64,000 bases of DNA, taken from Amphimedon queenslandica (taxonomy: Eukaryota; Porifera; Demospongiae; Haplosclerida; Niphatidae). The notes beneath the pieces are model-generated. The model was not told the origin of the DNA, ran no database searches, and worked only from the letters and a program-made list of their open reading frames with translations. Below are positions 1 through 12,800 of this stretch, in pieces. A program made the translations under genes and the position numbers. Location of the stretch: NCBI RefSeq assembly GCF_000090795.2, contig NW_003546301.1:1-64000 (forward strand), read 5' to 3'. Within the stretch, counting starts at the first letter, position 1, and every line of letters begins with the position of its first letter.

Positions 1-485
1 GCAGATGACCTTCAAGTAATATACTAATAAAAGTACTTGTATTTCTTATTGATGTTAGGCCTTGGAAGTTACTATTATTTTTATTATTTTTGTTGTTATT
101 ATTAGTGTTATTTTTGTTATTATTATTTGTTATTATTATTAGTGTTATTTTTGTTATTATTATTTGTTATTATTATTAGTGTTATTTTTGTTATTATTAT
201 TTGTTATTATTATTATTATTATTATTGTAAAAACAGTAATTTTTATTGTTTAAAATGTAAAATAAAAGCTGTCTAAAATAAAAAAAATAATACTGAAACC
301 ACACCCATTTTAAGTTTGTGCCGTATAGTTCCTATTTTTTATTGTACAAAAGCAGAGAAAATTTTGAAAAATATTGAATTTTGTACAGTTTGTATCTTTG
401 ACCAAATTTGACATTCTTGGTATTAAATTGATTGCCGAATCCTGCAGAAAGTAAATATGTTATTATCTTTTGATACTAATTAAAT
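1..485. other. Non-coding stretch with a TTATT-rich minisatellite
   Basis: No convincing coding sequence is visible. The first part is a TTATT-rich minisatellite (listed separately). The rest is AT-rich DNA ending in a T-rich tract and TTTTTGCAG near 492-500, which looks like a splice acceptor. The stretch is therefore probably an intron of whatever transcript contains the exon at about 501-643. Confidence 0.5.
97..232. repeat. 37-bp minisatellite, about three copies
   Basis: A unit beginning ATTAGTGTTATTTTTG and continuing as TTATT repeats starts at about 101, 138 and 175, so the period is 37 bp. It decays into a plain (ATT)n run before 232. Recent tandem expansion of a TTATT-rich motif is the simplest explanation. 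Confidence 0.8.
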
Positions 486-500
486 TAAAATTTTTGCAGG

Positions 501-643
501 CATCGCTAAAGTCTTTGGTATCGTATCGCCCACCTCTAGTCCAACGCTCGAGCTGAGCTGGTCTAGTCTCAAGTTCCCATACACTCTGGTACAGATACTG
601 GATCTGGATATATCTTTCCTTGGGATCAAGTCTACACGTTCAT
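501..643 (+). CDS. Possible terminal exon of an upstream gene, or 5' UTR exon of the RNF213-like gene
   Basis: After an acceptor-like TTTTTGCAG, one frame stays open for about 46 codons (IAKVFGIVSPTSSPTLEL..., ending LGIKSTRS) and stops with TAA. The TAA shares bases with the ATG of the next gene (TAATG). The stretch is clearly richer in G+C than its flanks, which suggests coding. It may be the last exon of a gene that starts outside the window, or simply leader sequence of the RNF213-like mRNA. No family was recognised. Confidence 0.3.
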
Positions 644-644
644 A

Positions 645-3600
645 ATGTCAAGTTCAGCTCGTGATTGTGTTTCGTGTAAAAAGCTCCTTATTCCTCCCAC
701 TGCCAATTTTTGTGCTTATTGTGGAGCCCCTCAGGCTCAGCCTGGGCATTCATTAGAAGAGGAGGATTCTCCTACTAAAGAATTGTGCTGTTTGATGCCG
801 CAAGATTTTGATGAATTAGAGAATGATAAGAAACAAAAAACCCAGTTATTTCCAAATTTGTAAGTATCCACCAGATCCCCGTTATTTAGATTAATGATAT
901 TCATAGGGATATCGTAAAAACAACAGAATTTATTGGCTGCCATCTTGGGGGTATAAACTATACAGTAACCAATGGGCCACAAGGCTAAAATCTGCCTTAT
1001 CTGCTTTTCCACGTTACTTAGAGGCTCTTAATTGTTGCAGTGGTATAGAAATGGATATTAAGGTTGGAATCTTTTCTCTCTGGAAGCAGCTCCTTTGCTC
1101 TGCTGGAAGAATGGTAAAATAACACCTTTTCTCCATTGAAGACTGTACTAAGTATACCCCCAACATGGCGGCCAGAATAATTTTTTCATTTACGGTATCC
1201 AAATGAATATCAATAAAAAGTTTATGAATATCATGCATTTCATTCACACAGATCTGGTGGACTGACTTGCTAAAAATAAATCATGCTAATTATTTATGTA
1301 GATCGAAAGTTTTATTGCCTGTATTGGATGTTCCAAGAGAAAAATCAGTGAAAGTACAGTTCAATGCAGTCATTCCTTTAACCCTTTGGGAATGGGAAGA
1401 AGGAAAATCATCTGTGTACATGAGATTTGGTCATAGAGATATAGGAAGTTGGAATCGTGACATTGGTCCATGTACTTTGTATAGGTTAGTCATTACAATG
1501 TTTTAGGATGCTAATTTTCTCTAATACTATAATAGAGGGGTAGGCAATGGTTTGTTTGTTGTGGAGTATAAGATATCACTTGATTATGAATTTTTGAAAG
1601 ATAATCAAAATGGTCTGTCATACAAATATGTGGTGTATTCTCAAAGATCAAATTCTATTGGTCATCAGTTTGAGTTTTTACATGGAGCTCCTCCTTTTGA
1701 GTCTATTGATAATAACAGACTACTGAGGATACCTCAAGACAAATTGAAACCAGGAGGTATTATTAAATAGTATATGTATACTTAATAATAGTTTCATATC
1801 TAGGATATCATAGACAGTTTGATGCAGTAATTTTGCCTGATGTAAAGTCAAATGAAACAAAGAGCATTGACAATAAAAGATGGAAGTATTTTGATTCCAG
1901 CAATTTATCTGCTTTTGTGATTCCTTCTCCTGCTGTAATGCGTTCTTTGTGTATGGAAATAATTTACATGCTATTAAGGGCATCATTATAAATGGAATCT
2001 ATAGTCAAGATTTCAATATTCAAAATGTTTTAATAGCATTTCAAGGATTGTTTAACTGTGTCTGTGTTCAATGGATCGAGCACAAAGGAAAAGAAGTACA
2101 GTGGGTTTTTGAAGGACTTGACATTGTAAGTTCACAATTTTATTAGAAATAATATTGATAGGTTTTTAATAGTATATCAAGGAGTGGTTTGAATCTTTAG
2201 TGCATGCCTTATTAACTACAAAAACACTTAAGTCTCATCTTCGTGTTGTTTCCGGTGTACTTACTGCTGTTATTCTTAAAAATATAACGAAGTGTCAGTT
2301 TATTGATATCACTGAAGAGATAAAAATTGGTTTATTACAAGTAATGAGTTTGTCAGTAGTTAACGGGAGAGAAGAGTTTAAATTTTTGCAGGAAATTTTA
2401 AGAACAGCTGAAATAAAGTCAGTTAAATTTGATTTTTTAAACAATTTTTACTAGTTTTTTTGTAGAAAAATTGTTTTAGATGCTCTATTGTATTATTTAA
2501 GTGTTGATCTAAAAGAGGATGCTCATGTTATTACTGTGATCAATGCTTTACCACTTTATCATTTCTTGTCTGGTTTATCTGTTCCAAACCAAATTTCATT
2601 AAAAGAAGCTCCTTGCATTTTGAACCTGGTTGCTTTGAATACATTAATTGAAAAAAATCCAAAGTAAGTATTTTAATTATTAAATTTTCATTATTTATTT
2701 ATTTATTTGTAAGCATTTTTGAAATGTGCTGTAGTACTATTTTTCAACTGTTTCAACTTGATTCGCAAATGCTGGTACTAATTCCCTACTTTAATTGTCA
2801 GAAGAGCCTAAATGTTATTTGTGAAGTGTTACCTATTGAATTATCAATTGTCTGGCTCATAAACCTCCAGTCACACATACCAAACATTTACCTATCCTCT
2901 GTTAATGGCAGAAAAGTAAATCAATTATGATTATGGACTTGACATTTTATATTTACAATAAGATGGAACATGACTTTTTAAAGCCTATGACTTGCATTCA
3001 GCAAAGGATTATTACTATAGAAATTAAAAAGTTAGTTTTCATTTTTAAAGTAGTGTATGATACTTTTTTAGGTTTTCTATACTTAGCTGCTATTCAGAAG
3101 CAGCTATTTATCTTGTGAAATCTTTCAAAAAAAATTTAGATAGTTCCAAAAATTCTGAACTATTAGTAGTGTCAGTGGTTTCTCTTTTGCTTCATATACT
3201 TTACAGGGCTAAAAAATTCAATGAAGAAACTAACGAATTCAATGAAGAAACTAACGATCAATTGAGTCTTTGTCAAAAGTTGAGGCATACCATTCAAGGA
3301 CTATTAATGGATTGGGTAATGTGTCCTGATGTTGTTGGAGGTACTTTCTTTGGTGGAGAAGTAAGCAGAAATTATCAGGAAATAAGGAAAAAGGAGGAGG
3401 AACTAAAGGTGCAAAATTTTGTGTAACTTTTAACAATTGATAGTCTCTATTAATTTAGTTTTGGGAAAGTATTTAACTTTGGAATTTCCAGCAAAAGACA
3501 TAAAGAATGAGTTGGATGCATTAATTTTAGCTCTTGTTAATGATAGGATCTCTAACATACCAACCACACATCTAATAGTTGATGCGTTTGTCTATGTTGA

Positions 3601-6600
3601 GACTCAGAAAGGAATTCATAACTCTTTAAGAAACATCTTCTTTACAAAAGCATGTGATACTTTAGGTGTTAAAATCTCTGTAAGCAATTTAACAATGTGT
3701 ATTGTCCCTATTGTGCATATACTCATGTAGACTGAAACAAAAAGATTAAGTTCTAATTTAGTGGTAGAACTGATCTGTGAACTTGCTAAACAATCACCTA
3801 CTACATTATGCTCTGTTGGAATTCCTGGTAAGCCATTATAATGCAGCCAGAATTTTTGCATTGAATCGATTTTTGTGAGTTTGCAGTGACTGCAACTTCT
3901 AAATATGTTAAATTTAATTTTGTGCATTTACAAGTAATGAATAATTGTGAAGTTTTAACCCATGCAAATTGGAAATTTAAAATTTTGGTGACTAAATTAA
4001 CAACATGTATGTATCTCAATTAAAAAATTGGCACTGTACCAGGCAATTCACACTGTTATATTGCAATAGCAACCGTCAAAAGTTTGGATATTTTTCAAGC
4101 TACTGATGATGAAATATATGTGTCTTCTAATGGAGAAATCAAAAAGAGAAAAGAGGAATATAGAAACAGTCCAGGTGATTTTACACTTGAAAAAAAAAAG
4201 GAACGAAGTAGTGTTGTTGCTGTTGAAAAAGAAGAAAAAAATTTTAACCAGCCAAATTTAAAAGAAAGAGATGGAGATTTTAATGTTATAGTTCCTAATT
4301 TGTGAGTATATCTCTTTTGCCTCATTTAATCTATAAATTCTTAACAGACCCACAATTCAAAAGCATGGTGTACTGTATCCTCTAAAAAATAAGACAATGA
4401 GAGTGCAATTTAATGCTGTCATTCAAAAAGACATTTGGAAATGGGAAGAAGGAAGGTCAGAGGTTTACATAAGATTTGGACACAAAATGCTAGGAGACTG
4501 GGAACTTGACATTGGTCCATGTATTTTACACAGGTTTGCCATTATAGTGATTTTACTATTACTTTTATTGATAATTACACTTTTGAAACCTTTAGAGATG
4601 CTGGTAATGGGTTTTATGTCATTAGATATGATATGTCCATTGACAGTGACTTTATAAAATCTTTAAGGATCGGTCTGCCATACAAATATACAGTCTATTC
4701 TCCATTGGTAAAAGTGACCAAACATCAGTTTGAGTACCTTCATGGAGCTCCTCCTTATCAAGGTGCCAATGCAAACAGATTACTTAAAGTACCTAAAGAA
4801 AAACTATGTCCAGGGGGTGAGTGATTTTTTCTATAAAAAAATATATTTGTATAATGTTATTAATCATTTTAATTTCAGGTTATTATAGACAGTTTGATAC
4901 TATGATTTTACCTGACACTAAAGTTAAAACAGCCAAAGCAACTTTCAAAAGAGTGTGGGATTTCATTTCTAGAGCCGAACCTGATGATCCCACTGCCATC
5001 ACTCTTCCTATTCCTACACTGATGCGCTCGCAATGTATGGAAATTCACTTGCAACCTATTAAGGATATTCTCTTGCGTGGGGATTTTAGGAACAAGCTTG
5101 AAGTTTCAACAAATGGATGTGTGAATCTTATTCGATGTGCATATTTGCAATGGGTGGAACATCGAGGAGGCGACTATCGTTGGGAAATTCAAGATATTGG
5201 TCCTGTGAGTCAATGCTTCATGAAATGCTGTCATTTATATTTATTATTGTAGTTTTTAATGGATTTGGTTGAATTTTTTCTTGTTGACCTCAATAAGCAG
5301 CGAGACTCTGCTTATCATACTGTTACTTCAGCTGTATTTCTGAACTATTGTCTACACAAATTAAGAAAGTTTTATTCAGTGCCCATCTCAGTTGATCTTT
5401 GCATAAAGTTACTACAAACAATGAATTTATCATATATTAATGGAGAAAAAGAACTTAGCTTTTTAATGAGTTTGATAGGAGGCTTACCTGAAACAAGGTA
5501 TAATGTGTATTCAAATTGTTTATTGCATATGTAATGTGCATGTACTTTTATAGGACTGGTATTGTTAATGCTCTTGTTTATTGCCTAAGGACTATTATTG
5601 CATCAGAAAATCCTGACAATGCCATTGTTGTTCTCAAAGCTTTACCTTTATATCACTTTTTGTGTGACCTCTCAGTGCCTTATCAGAAGTCATGTGTTCC
5701 ACTAAACAAGATAACCTGGGGTGATACTTCGTTACTGATTGACAAGTTACTATCAACATTACAGTTTAAATCGGGGTAAGAATAATGTAGAATTGTAAAG
5801 CTGTCAATTTATATATGTGATAGGTTTGTTCAAAAACACAAAGAAGACATTCAACAGTTACTTCAGTTTGATTCAAAACTTCTTTACATAATCCCCTACA
5901 TTTGTCCCTGGGAGGATACAGTTATTCTTTGTGACATGTTGCCACTTGAGCTAGCCATTGTGTGGCTTATTGAAAGACTCAACTTACATTCAGATACTCA
6001 CTATTTGAGATTATCATCAGTGACTGATTACAAGGTACGTGTATGCTATAATGACTAAATATCATATGGAGATCACCTACATGTACAGTTGTATAAGTAT
6101 ATACCTTTGCTACAATCCACTAATTAAAAATTCATTCTATAGATGAATTATTGCTTCAAGCTACCATTAGCTAACATTCTTAAAAGAATTTATGAGAAAA
6201 AAATTAACAAGTAATTATTTTATTGATCTAAAGTACATAATATTAAGTGCCTTTTATAGTTTTGATGTGTTGGTTTGGTATTCTGATGCTACAACTTTTT
6301 TATATGAGAGTTTTCGAGACAAAATAAATTTTTCAATAAATGCTGAGATTTTAGTAGAATCTACAATTTCACTTTACCTTCACATCCTCTTCAAAGCTAA
6401 AATGTTTCAAGATCAAACTAATAATCAGGACACTCTTTGTCAGCGTCTAACTTTGAGTGCAAGAGAACTACTAATGGACTGGGTTGCTCGTAAAGATGTT
6501 ATTGGTGGGTCCTTCTTTGGTGCTTCTTTGAAGTATGCTGGAACAATTCACCAGGAATTGAGGAAAGAAAATGATGAGCTTAAAGTAATTTATACTTCAT

Positions 6601-9081
6601 ATATGAATTATTTTATTTTCTTTTTAGTTTTGGAAAGAGCTATTATTCATTAAGTTTCCAGCAAATGAAATGAAAAATGACTTTGAGGCGATAGTCCTTG
6701 AGCTTGTCAGTGATAGAGTCTCTGAAATACCATCACCTGAGCTGAAGATTAACCTTTTTATTAATGTTGATCACCGAGAAGAAATTGCTGATTCATTCCG
6801 AAACATATTCTTGACGAAAGCAATTGAAGCATTGGATAGCATGTTTTCAAAGAGATCAATGGTGAGTTACATGTTGCCAGACTTTTTGCTTTATTGTTTA
6901 TATACTGTTGCAGACACAGAGTATTCAAAGATGGGCTACCTTGCTTGACTTGAAGTCTGAGCGGGTTTTTAAGCTAATTTCTAAAATTATTGAGAAGAGG
7001 TATCCTGATTTTTGCAGGGCACAAGAAATGCCATTTAGTGATTTACTTGATTGGGAAATGTGGCCTGGAATTCTTAAGATTTCTTGTAAGTAATATTAAT
7101 TTCATTTTAATCATTTTATGTACTCCAGATGCTCAAGTTGGGAAAAATACAAGAGAATTGGGTGAATGGAGACTGATAGTAACTTGTGCAATCAGTAAAT
7201 TAGAGACAGTCTGTGTTAATATTAATAGTGGTGGGATCACTATTACTGAATTAAACAGTATTAGAGCTAAGCAAATACAAATGAATAAACTTTGTGAAGT
7301 TATTGATGAATCACGAATAATTGATCTGCAAAAAAGTATAGAGAAGCGACTGAAGGAATTTGAACATTTTGAAGAATACACAATGAAATTGAAGTACTTT
7401 CTTTCACATATTTGCAATATATTAACTGGTAAGAATGAAAATTTTTATCAGTTGTCTGCATCCATTATTATGTATATCTTTTTGTAGGTCAATATAATTT
7501 AATGGATGAACTTCAAAAGAACTATAAAGATGAAAAGATCAATAAGTTATGTATTACAGTATCAGATGGTAGCTGTAGGGTTGTTAGTTTTCCTGATGCT
7601 AGACCACTTGATCCTTGCCTGGATGGATTCTTCATTATCTCTTCTAAATACTCCAGTGATATCTTTAATAGGCTTTGGCATAAAAGAATAATTGAACAAC
7701 CAGCAGCAGTTGATTCGTCAAAAATATATTCAATATTTTGGCAACCAGTACTTCAATCTTGTACCTTGTTATTGAAAAGGCTGCAGTCTGGAGACATGAC
7801 CCTATTAGAAGTTGATGATCAATTTAAGAATGTTTACTTTCATAAGCTTGACAAGTTAGAGAAAGATCTCATTAACCTGCAGCATGCAGTTGATGCCATC
7901 AATCATTCTGCCACTGGTGATATCAACTGGATAAAGAATGCTGTAGTGCATATTGGTCAGTATTGGGATTTGTGTGGTTATAAAGTAGCAGCCAAAGCAT
8001 TTCTTAAAATTCGTGATACACTTGATTTGACTGGAGACTTTGATATAGTAGAAAAAGTAGCATTAAAGGTACATGTGTGTATGTCAATGTCCTAAATTGT
8101 TGTTAAGGTATAATTTTACAAATTTTAATCCAGTATGAGTGAGGTTACGTTTTTGTGAAATGAAGGTATTAAAATATTATAGTGCATTGTGAGATGAAAA
8201 TTTGTGGTTGTTCAATAAATTTGCAAAATTTATTCCTTACAATTATATTGAAAATAATTGTTTAGTCAAAACTAAAACTAGTTCTTAGTTAACATAATAC
8301 CTTGTATATTTAAATACTTGTTTCAATATTCAGGTTTCATTTACTAATACCACACTGAGCACTATTGATCATAGTGTGGTGGATGCTGGAAGGTTTCTTC
8401 AAGAATATGCAACTGATCCTGCTAAAAGAGAATGTCTAGAAGTATTTATTGAGTGTCAAAATATAGTTCAATGGATTAGAAATAAAACTAAAGGTACATT
8501 GTATGTTGTTCTTTAAGTTATTTTATTACTACTGGAGTACTGATGTTATACTATTATCCATTTTATTATAGATTTAATAAGCTTGTTTAATTTTGTTTCA
8601 AGCTCTGTGGCTGGTAGAGAGGGTAGCATGGCTGCTGATAAACTGCTATTTCTATATACAGTCGGTAGTGGGTTTTGTCCGTTAATATACAAATTATCAA
8701 AAGATGCTAGTTGTCAGAAACTACAGGAACTATGCAAGACAGTATGGATGGCATTAGAAACAGCACCTTATTTACCAGACTTGATGGTAATTAATTTTAT
8801 AACAAATATTTTTTTAATTAAATCAATTTTTTGCAAATCGTGAAGTGACAGAATTATTTGAAAATTTCTAGAATGGTGATAATTTTGTCATCAGAATAAT
8901 TTTAATCTCAAAAAATTAACAAAGAAATTTTGTAGTTTCTTTTGAAATTTCTGCACATTACATGACCATGTATAAACATTTTCTGTAATGACATGTATTT
9001 TATTTTTTGTAGAAATCATGTGAGAGAGACATTGATTGGTACAAATCATTTAAAGAGAAACATAAGACTAAGATTAATTGA
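645..9081 (+). CDS. RNF213-like protein, N-terminal part only, with tandemly duplicated CBM20/N-arm block
   Basis: About 27 short exons encode roughly 2,000 residues. Exon 1 carries a zinc ribbon (CVSCKK ... FCAYCGAP). A CBM20-like starch-binding domain follows (1302-1756; QFNAVI, YMRFGH, LSYKYVVYS, HGAPP), then an N-arm with LPLYHFL, MDWV and GGTFFGGE (to 3827). A charged linker (4043-4301) leads to a second CBM20 (4348-4816) and second N-arm (4879-9081) with the same motifs and matching intron positions. The last exons match the human RNF213 stretch before the AAA+ core (CQNIVQWIR; GSGFCPLIYKL; VWMALETAPYLPDL). The frame then ends ...HKTKIN with TGA at 9079-9081. No Walker A, RING or E3 shell follows. 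Copy 1 has an apparent one-base frame break near 1955-1962, and near 3463 needs an AAAG acceptor to keep frame. RNF213 is an AAA+ ubiquitin ligase acting on lipid droplets and microbes. This product could only bind glycan or partners. Confidence 0.8.
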
Positions 9082-9878
9082 GATAATTTTTTATAGGTAC
9101 TGTTTAGTTAATAATTGTAATAATTTCTTTTTGTAAGGTATTCGTTTTTTTTTTCATTGTAATTTGTGTCTATTTAGAAAATTTTCTAAAAACTTTGATT
9201 GATAGCAATGCTTTTTGCCATTTTTTGATTGCTTAATGTTTCATTACAATTGTTTAAAACTATAATTTTTCTAATGTACACACTAAACAGCATTTAAATT
9301 CAATAGCCAACAGGTATAATAATATTATTACATGTATGTCTAAATGGTGGACTGTAGTTTAATTTATTGATGTAAATTTATGGTCGGTCATCATACAGTG
9401 CAGTATCTGAATTTTTTCTCGACATTAATTTGCTGAAATTGTTGTTGAACAAGATTTAAATAATTCTTATTGGAATTAGTTGATTTATCATAAAATATAA
9501 TAATGCAGAATTCTCTCCTTTTCATTTTTGATGAATTTGGCAAAAACAAAGCCTTTTTTCTTTGGTTTTGGAGGAAACAAAAATTTATAAAGAAATCCAA
9601 ATTTGATTGGAATCAGCTCATGGTATAAGGACATGTATGTGTATCAGAAAAAATCTATAATAATTGAGGCTTTTTCCTTTTCTTTTTTGGTGAAATTTTG
9701 CCAAAAAGCAAAGGCTATAGCTTTTGATCATTGCCCTGATTTTGGAGCAAAATTTTAAAACTCACAAAAAATCCTCATGGAACCATTAATATTATTGTTG
9801 TGTCAAAATGAATAAATGAATACTATAATTAGCAACACTAATTGCACTCACAGTAACTATACATACAATAAATTAATG
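9082..9878. other. Intergenic stretch between convergent genes
   Basis: AT-rich sequence between the 3' ends of the RNF213-like and receptor kinase genes. It contains two diverged pieces (about 9395-9790) of the dispersed repeat described at 16200, 32265, 55535 and 61195. The shared pieces are GATTGGAATCAGCTCA and GGTGAAATTTTGCCAAAAA. No gene is visible. A short open frame at 9391-9600 (-) lies wholly inside the repeat. Confidence 0.6.
9395..9790. repeat. Dispersed repeat, copy 1 (diverged)
   Basis: Contains GATTGGAATCAGCTCA, TTTGGTGAAATTTTGCC and GGAGCAAAATTTTAAAA, all recurring in the copies at 16200, 32265, 55535 and 61195. The pieces occur as two partial blocks. No open reading frame or clear terminal repeats were seen. 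Confidence 0.55.
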
Positions 9879-12800
9879 TTAGCATGAGTACATACACTGT
9901 AAATCAGTGAATAAGTACTGCCCAGCCTCAATATTAGCACCAACAAGAACAACTGATTGAGGATTTGCACTTTTATCATCTTGTGACCATTTAATTAATG
10001 AATAGTCAGACTGAGAGAGACGAGTGACAAGATCAATAAATGATGGCCTTTGACTTGTCTCAGGATGCCTAATATAATATTAAGTAATTGTTAACATTAT
10101 TTTAATTAATAGTGATTCTCATACCAGCATTGTATCATAATCTCATATACTTGTCTTGAGCAACCTGGTGGAGGAGGCAAGCGATATCCTGACTCTACTT
10201 TTCTAAATGCCTTTATTATAATAGTAGCATAATGATTATCATTGTAATGGCTTTTGAAATTAAATTACTTCTTGATTTGTCATGTTGTGAAATGGTCTGT
10301 GTCCAAGACTCCATATTTCATACAGCAACACACCATAGCTCCATACATCACTTGCTGATGAATATTTCTTATAATGAATTGCCTATAAACCAATGATAGC
10401 AAATTTCTTTAAAATCTATATTTACTTCAGGAGCAGTCCATTTGATAGGAACTTGGCCTCCTTTTGAAATGTAATAGTTTTCATCTTGTAGATCTCGAGA
10501 CAGTCCGAAATCAGATATCTTTTGAGAATTATTGATTAGTAACAATTACTGAGAGAATGTATCACTCACCTTACACCTGTCTCCCTCTGCCACTAATATA
10601 TTCCTGGCCGCCAGGTCTCTGTGTACAAAGGATTTCTTAGATAAGTACTCCATGCCTGAAGCAATTTGACGGCAGAAACTGAGTAAAAGACTAGGTACTG
10701 TAGTGGGTACTAATTCTCCTGGTCTGTAAATAACAAAATTATGTATGATGATGTGGCAATAAATAATGCACTGTGTTCCATACTGTGGCTGGAGAGTATG
10801 TAAATAGTTTTTCATATCGCCATTATTCATGAACTCCAGTACTATCATCATCTATTCATAAAGTAATTATGAAGCATCCATCAATTATATACATGTATGG
10901 TGTTATCACTTACTGGCTCTTCAATAGTGACCATTCCATATAACTTGACAACATTTGGATGATGAAACTGGCCCATGATGGCTGCCTCTTGTAGAAACTT
11001 CACTCTATCATCATCTGATGTATTACCGGTAAGAGTTTTAGTAGCAACTTCTAATGGACCAGTTGGTGATTGCCAGACACCTTTGCAGACACTACCAAAC
11101 TGCCCTGAACCCAAATGATCTCCAATCCTATACACATGCATGTATTCTCTAAAGTTGGTATTAGGTTTATTGTGTTACTTTATTTGATCACGTCTCAATT
11201 CTCTGAACTTGTACTTATACAACTGATCATAAATGCTTGAGCAGTCAGCACCAGGAGTCCAGTATATGTCACTTTCAGAAAAAAACACACCATTTGTACT
11301 TGCATTGTCCTTGAAATTAATTATAATTATGATTTTTGAATCCAAAAATAAATTTACTTTGTTATAAAGAACATTTTGTAGTTCAAGGGATCCAGTGTGA
11401 CTAATAAGTTTACACCTTTGTGACTACAACATAAGAAAAAATGTACATGGTTGTAGCTAGAGTAAGGTTGTGGCTTTGTGGTCACACTAATTATCACTTA
11501 CCATAGTTGGAACAACTATACCCCACTCGCTAGGCAGTGTCTGTGTTGGCTCCATCTATAGTAAATTAGTGTATTATTGACAGTAACTATTATTACATAA
11601 TGCATACATATTCTCCCATATTTGGTTGGTGATACACTTTAGGAGCAGGCATACCGGCTTCTGCATAAAAGCTACTCTCTCTATCATAATTAGGCAGTGT
11701 ATAAATATCCTTCTCATTTGGCATTTTTTGATTATCTGTATTGGAACAACAAACAATTAATACCACCACATTAAAGGAATCCTATTGTGCCAAGTACATG
11801 TATGATTGCTCACTTTGTCACACATGTCCTTACCTGAATAAAGTGGATTGGCTAGTGTTTGTAGTCTGTCTTGTTTAGCTTGAACAACAGGTAATGCATA
11901 TACATTGCTTTCTTTCTTGTTCTTTCTTCTCACAAAATATAATGCAATTAGGATGCCAGCAATTATTCCAATAATAATGATAACCAATATCACTGTAGTA
12001 ATGACTGCTGGTACAGTAGCAGTTGATGCTCTTGGATTGCTTATGTTGCCTGGGGCAGAAGTAGAGCTAGCTGTAGTCATTGTTTGATCTACTGTAAAAT
12101 ATAAGATACAATACAAATTTATACAATACAAATTTATACAATACAATATGTAACTCTTACCACTTGAAGTAGATGACAAGAGCCCAGTGTTTGTTATTGT
12201 AAATGCAATTCCTATACAGTAAAGAATTAAAGTTTATACAACTATCAATAAGCTATATACCTTCATTAGTAGTAGTTGTGCCTGTTGTGGTGTATGGCAA
12301 AGTTTTACTTGACTCTGTTGCTTGTACTATACAAACAATAACATATTACTTGTAACAGAAAATAATTTACTTGATACTTCAGCAGTAACTAATGGAAAGT
12401 CATTGGCTCCTTCTGATCTTGTTGGAGTTATAGTTGATGGAGGGTCTCCAGAGTCAACTCGTAGATTATTAGGACCACTCTCTTCCTGCTCATACAGCTG
12501 AAAATCAGTACTCTCAGGAATGTACATACCAAATACATCTCCTTCTTGGAACTCTAACGGAGACTGGGGTGTGAATTCATACACGTTTGTAATATTGAGA
12601 ACATTATTAATTAATTGAGAAGACTTTGTTTTAATGTAGGTATTAGGGCCTGTTTTACGCCATATTTGGAGCTCTGGCATGTCATCATCATCACTAGATT
12701 CCCTAGAGGCTATACCTCCATATATCCACTTAGTAAGTGTCCCATTACAAGAAAATATCATCTCTGGATATAAGTATTGTCTTTTATCAGCAGGCAGTCT

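Noticed and set aside
3437-3470. Second frame break in RNF213-like copy 1
   Set aside because: Frame can be kept by using the GGGAAAG acceptor just downstream, so a mutation is not required.
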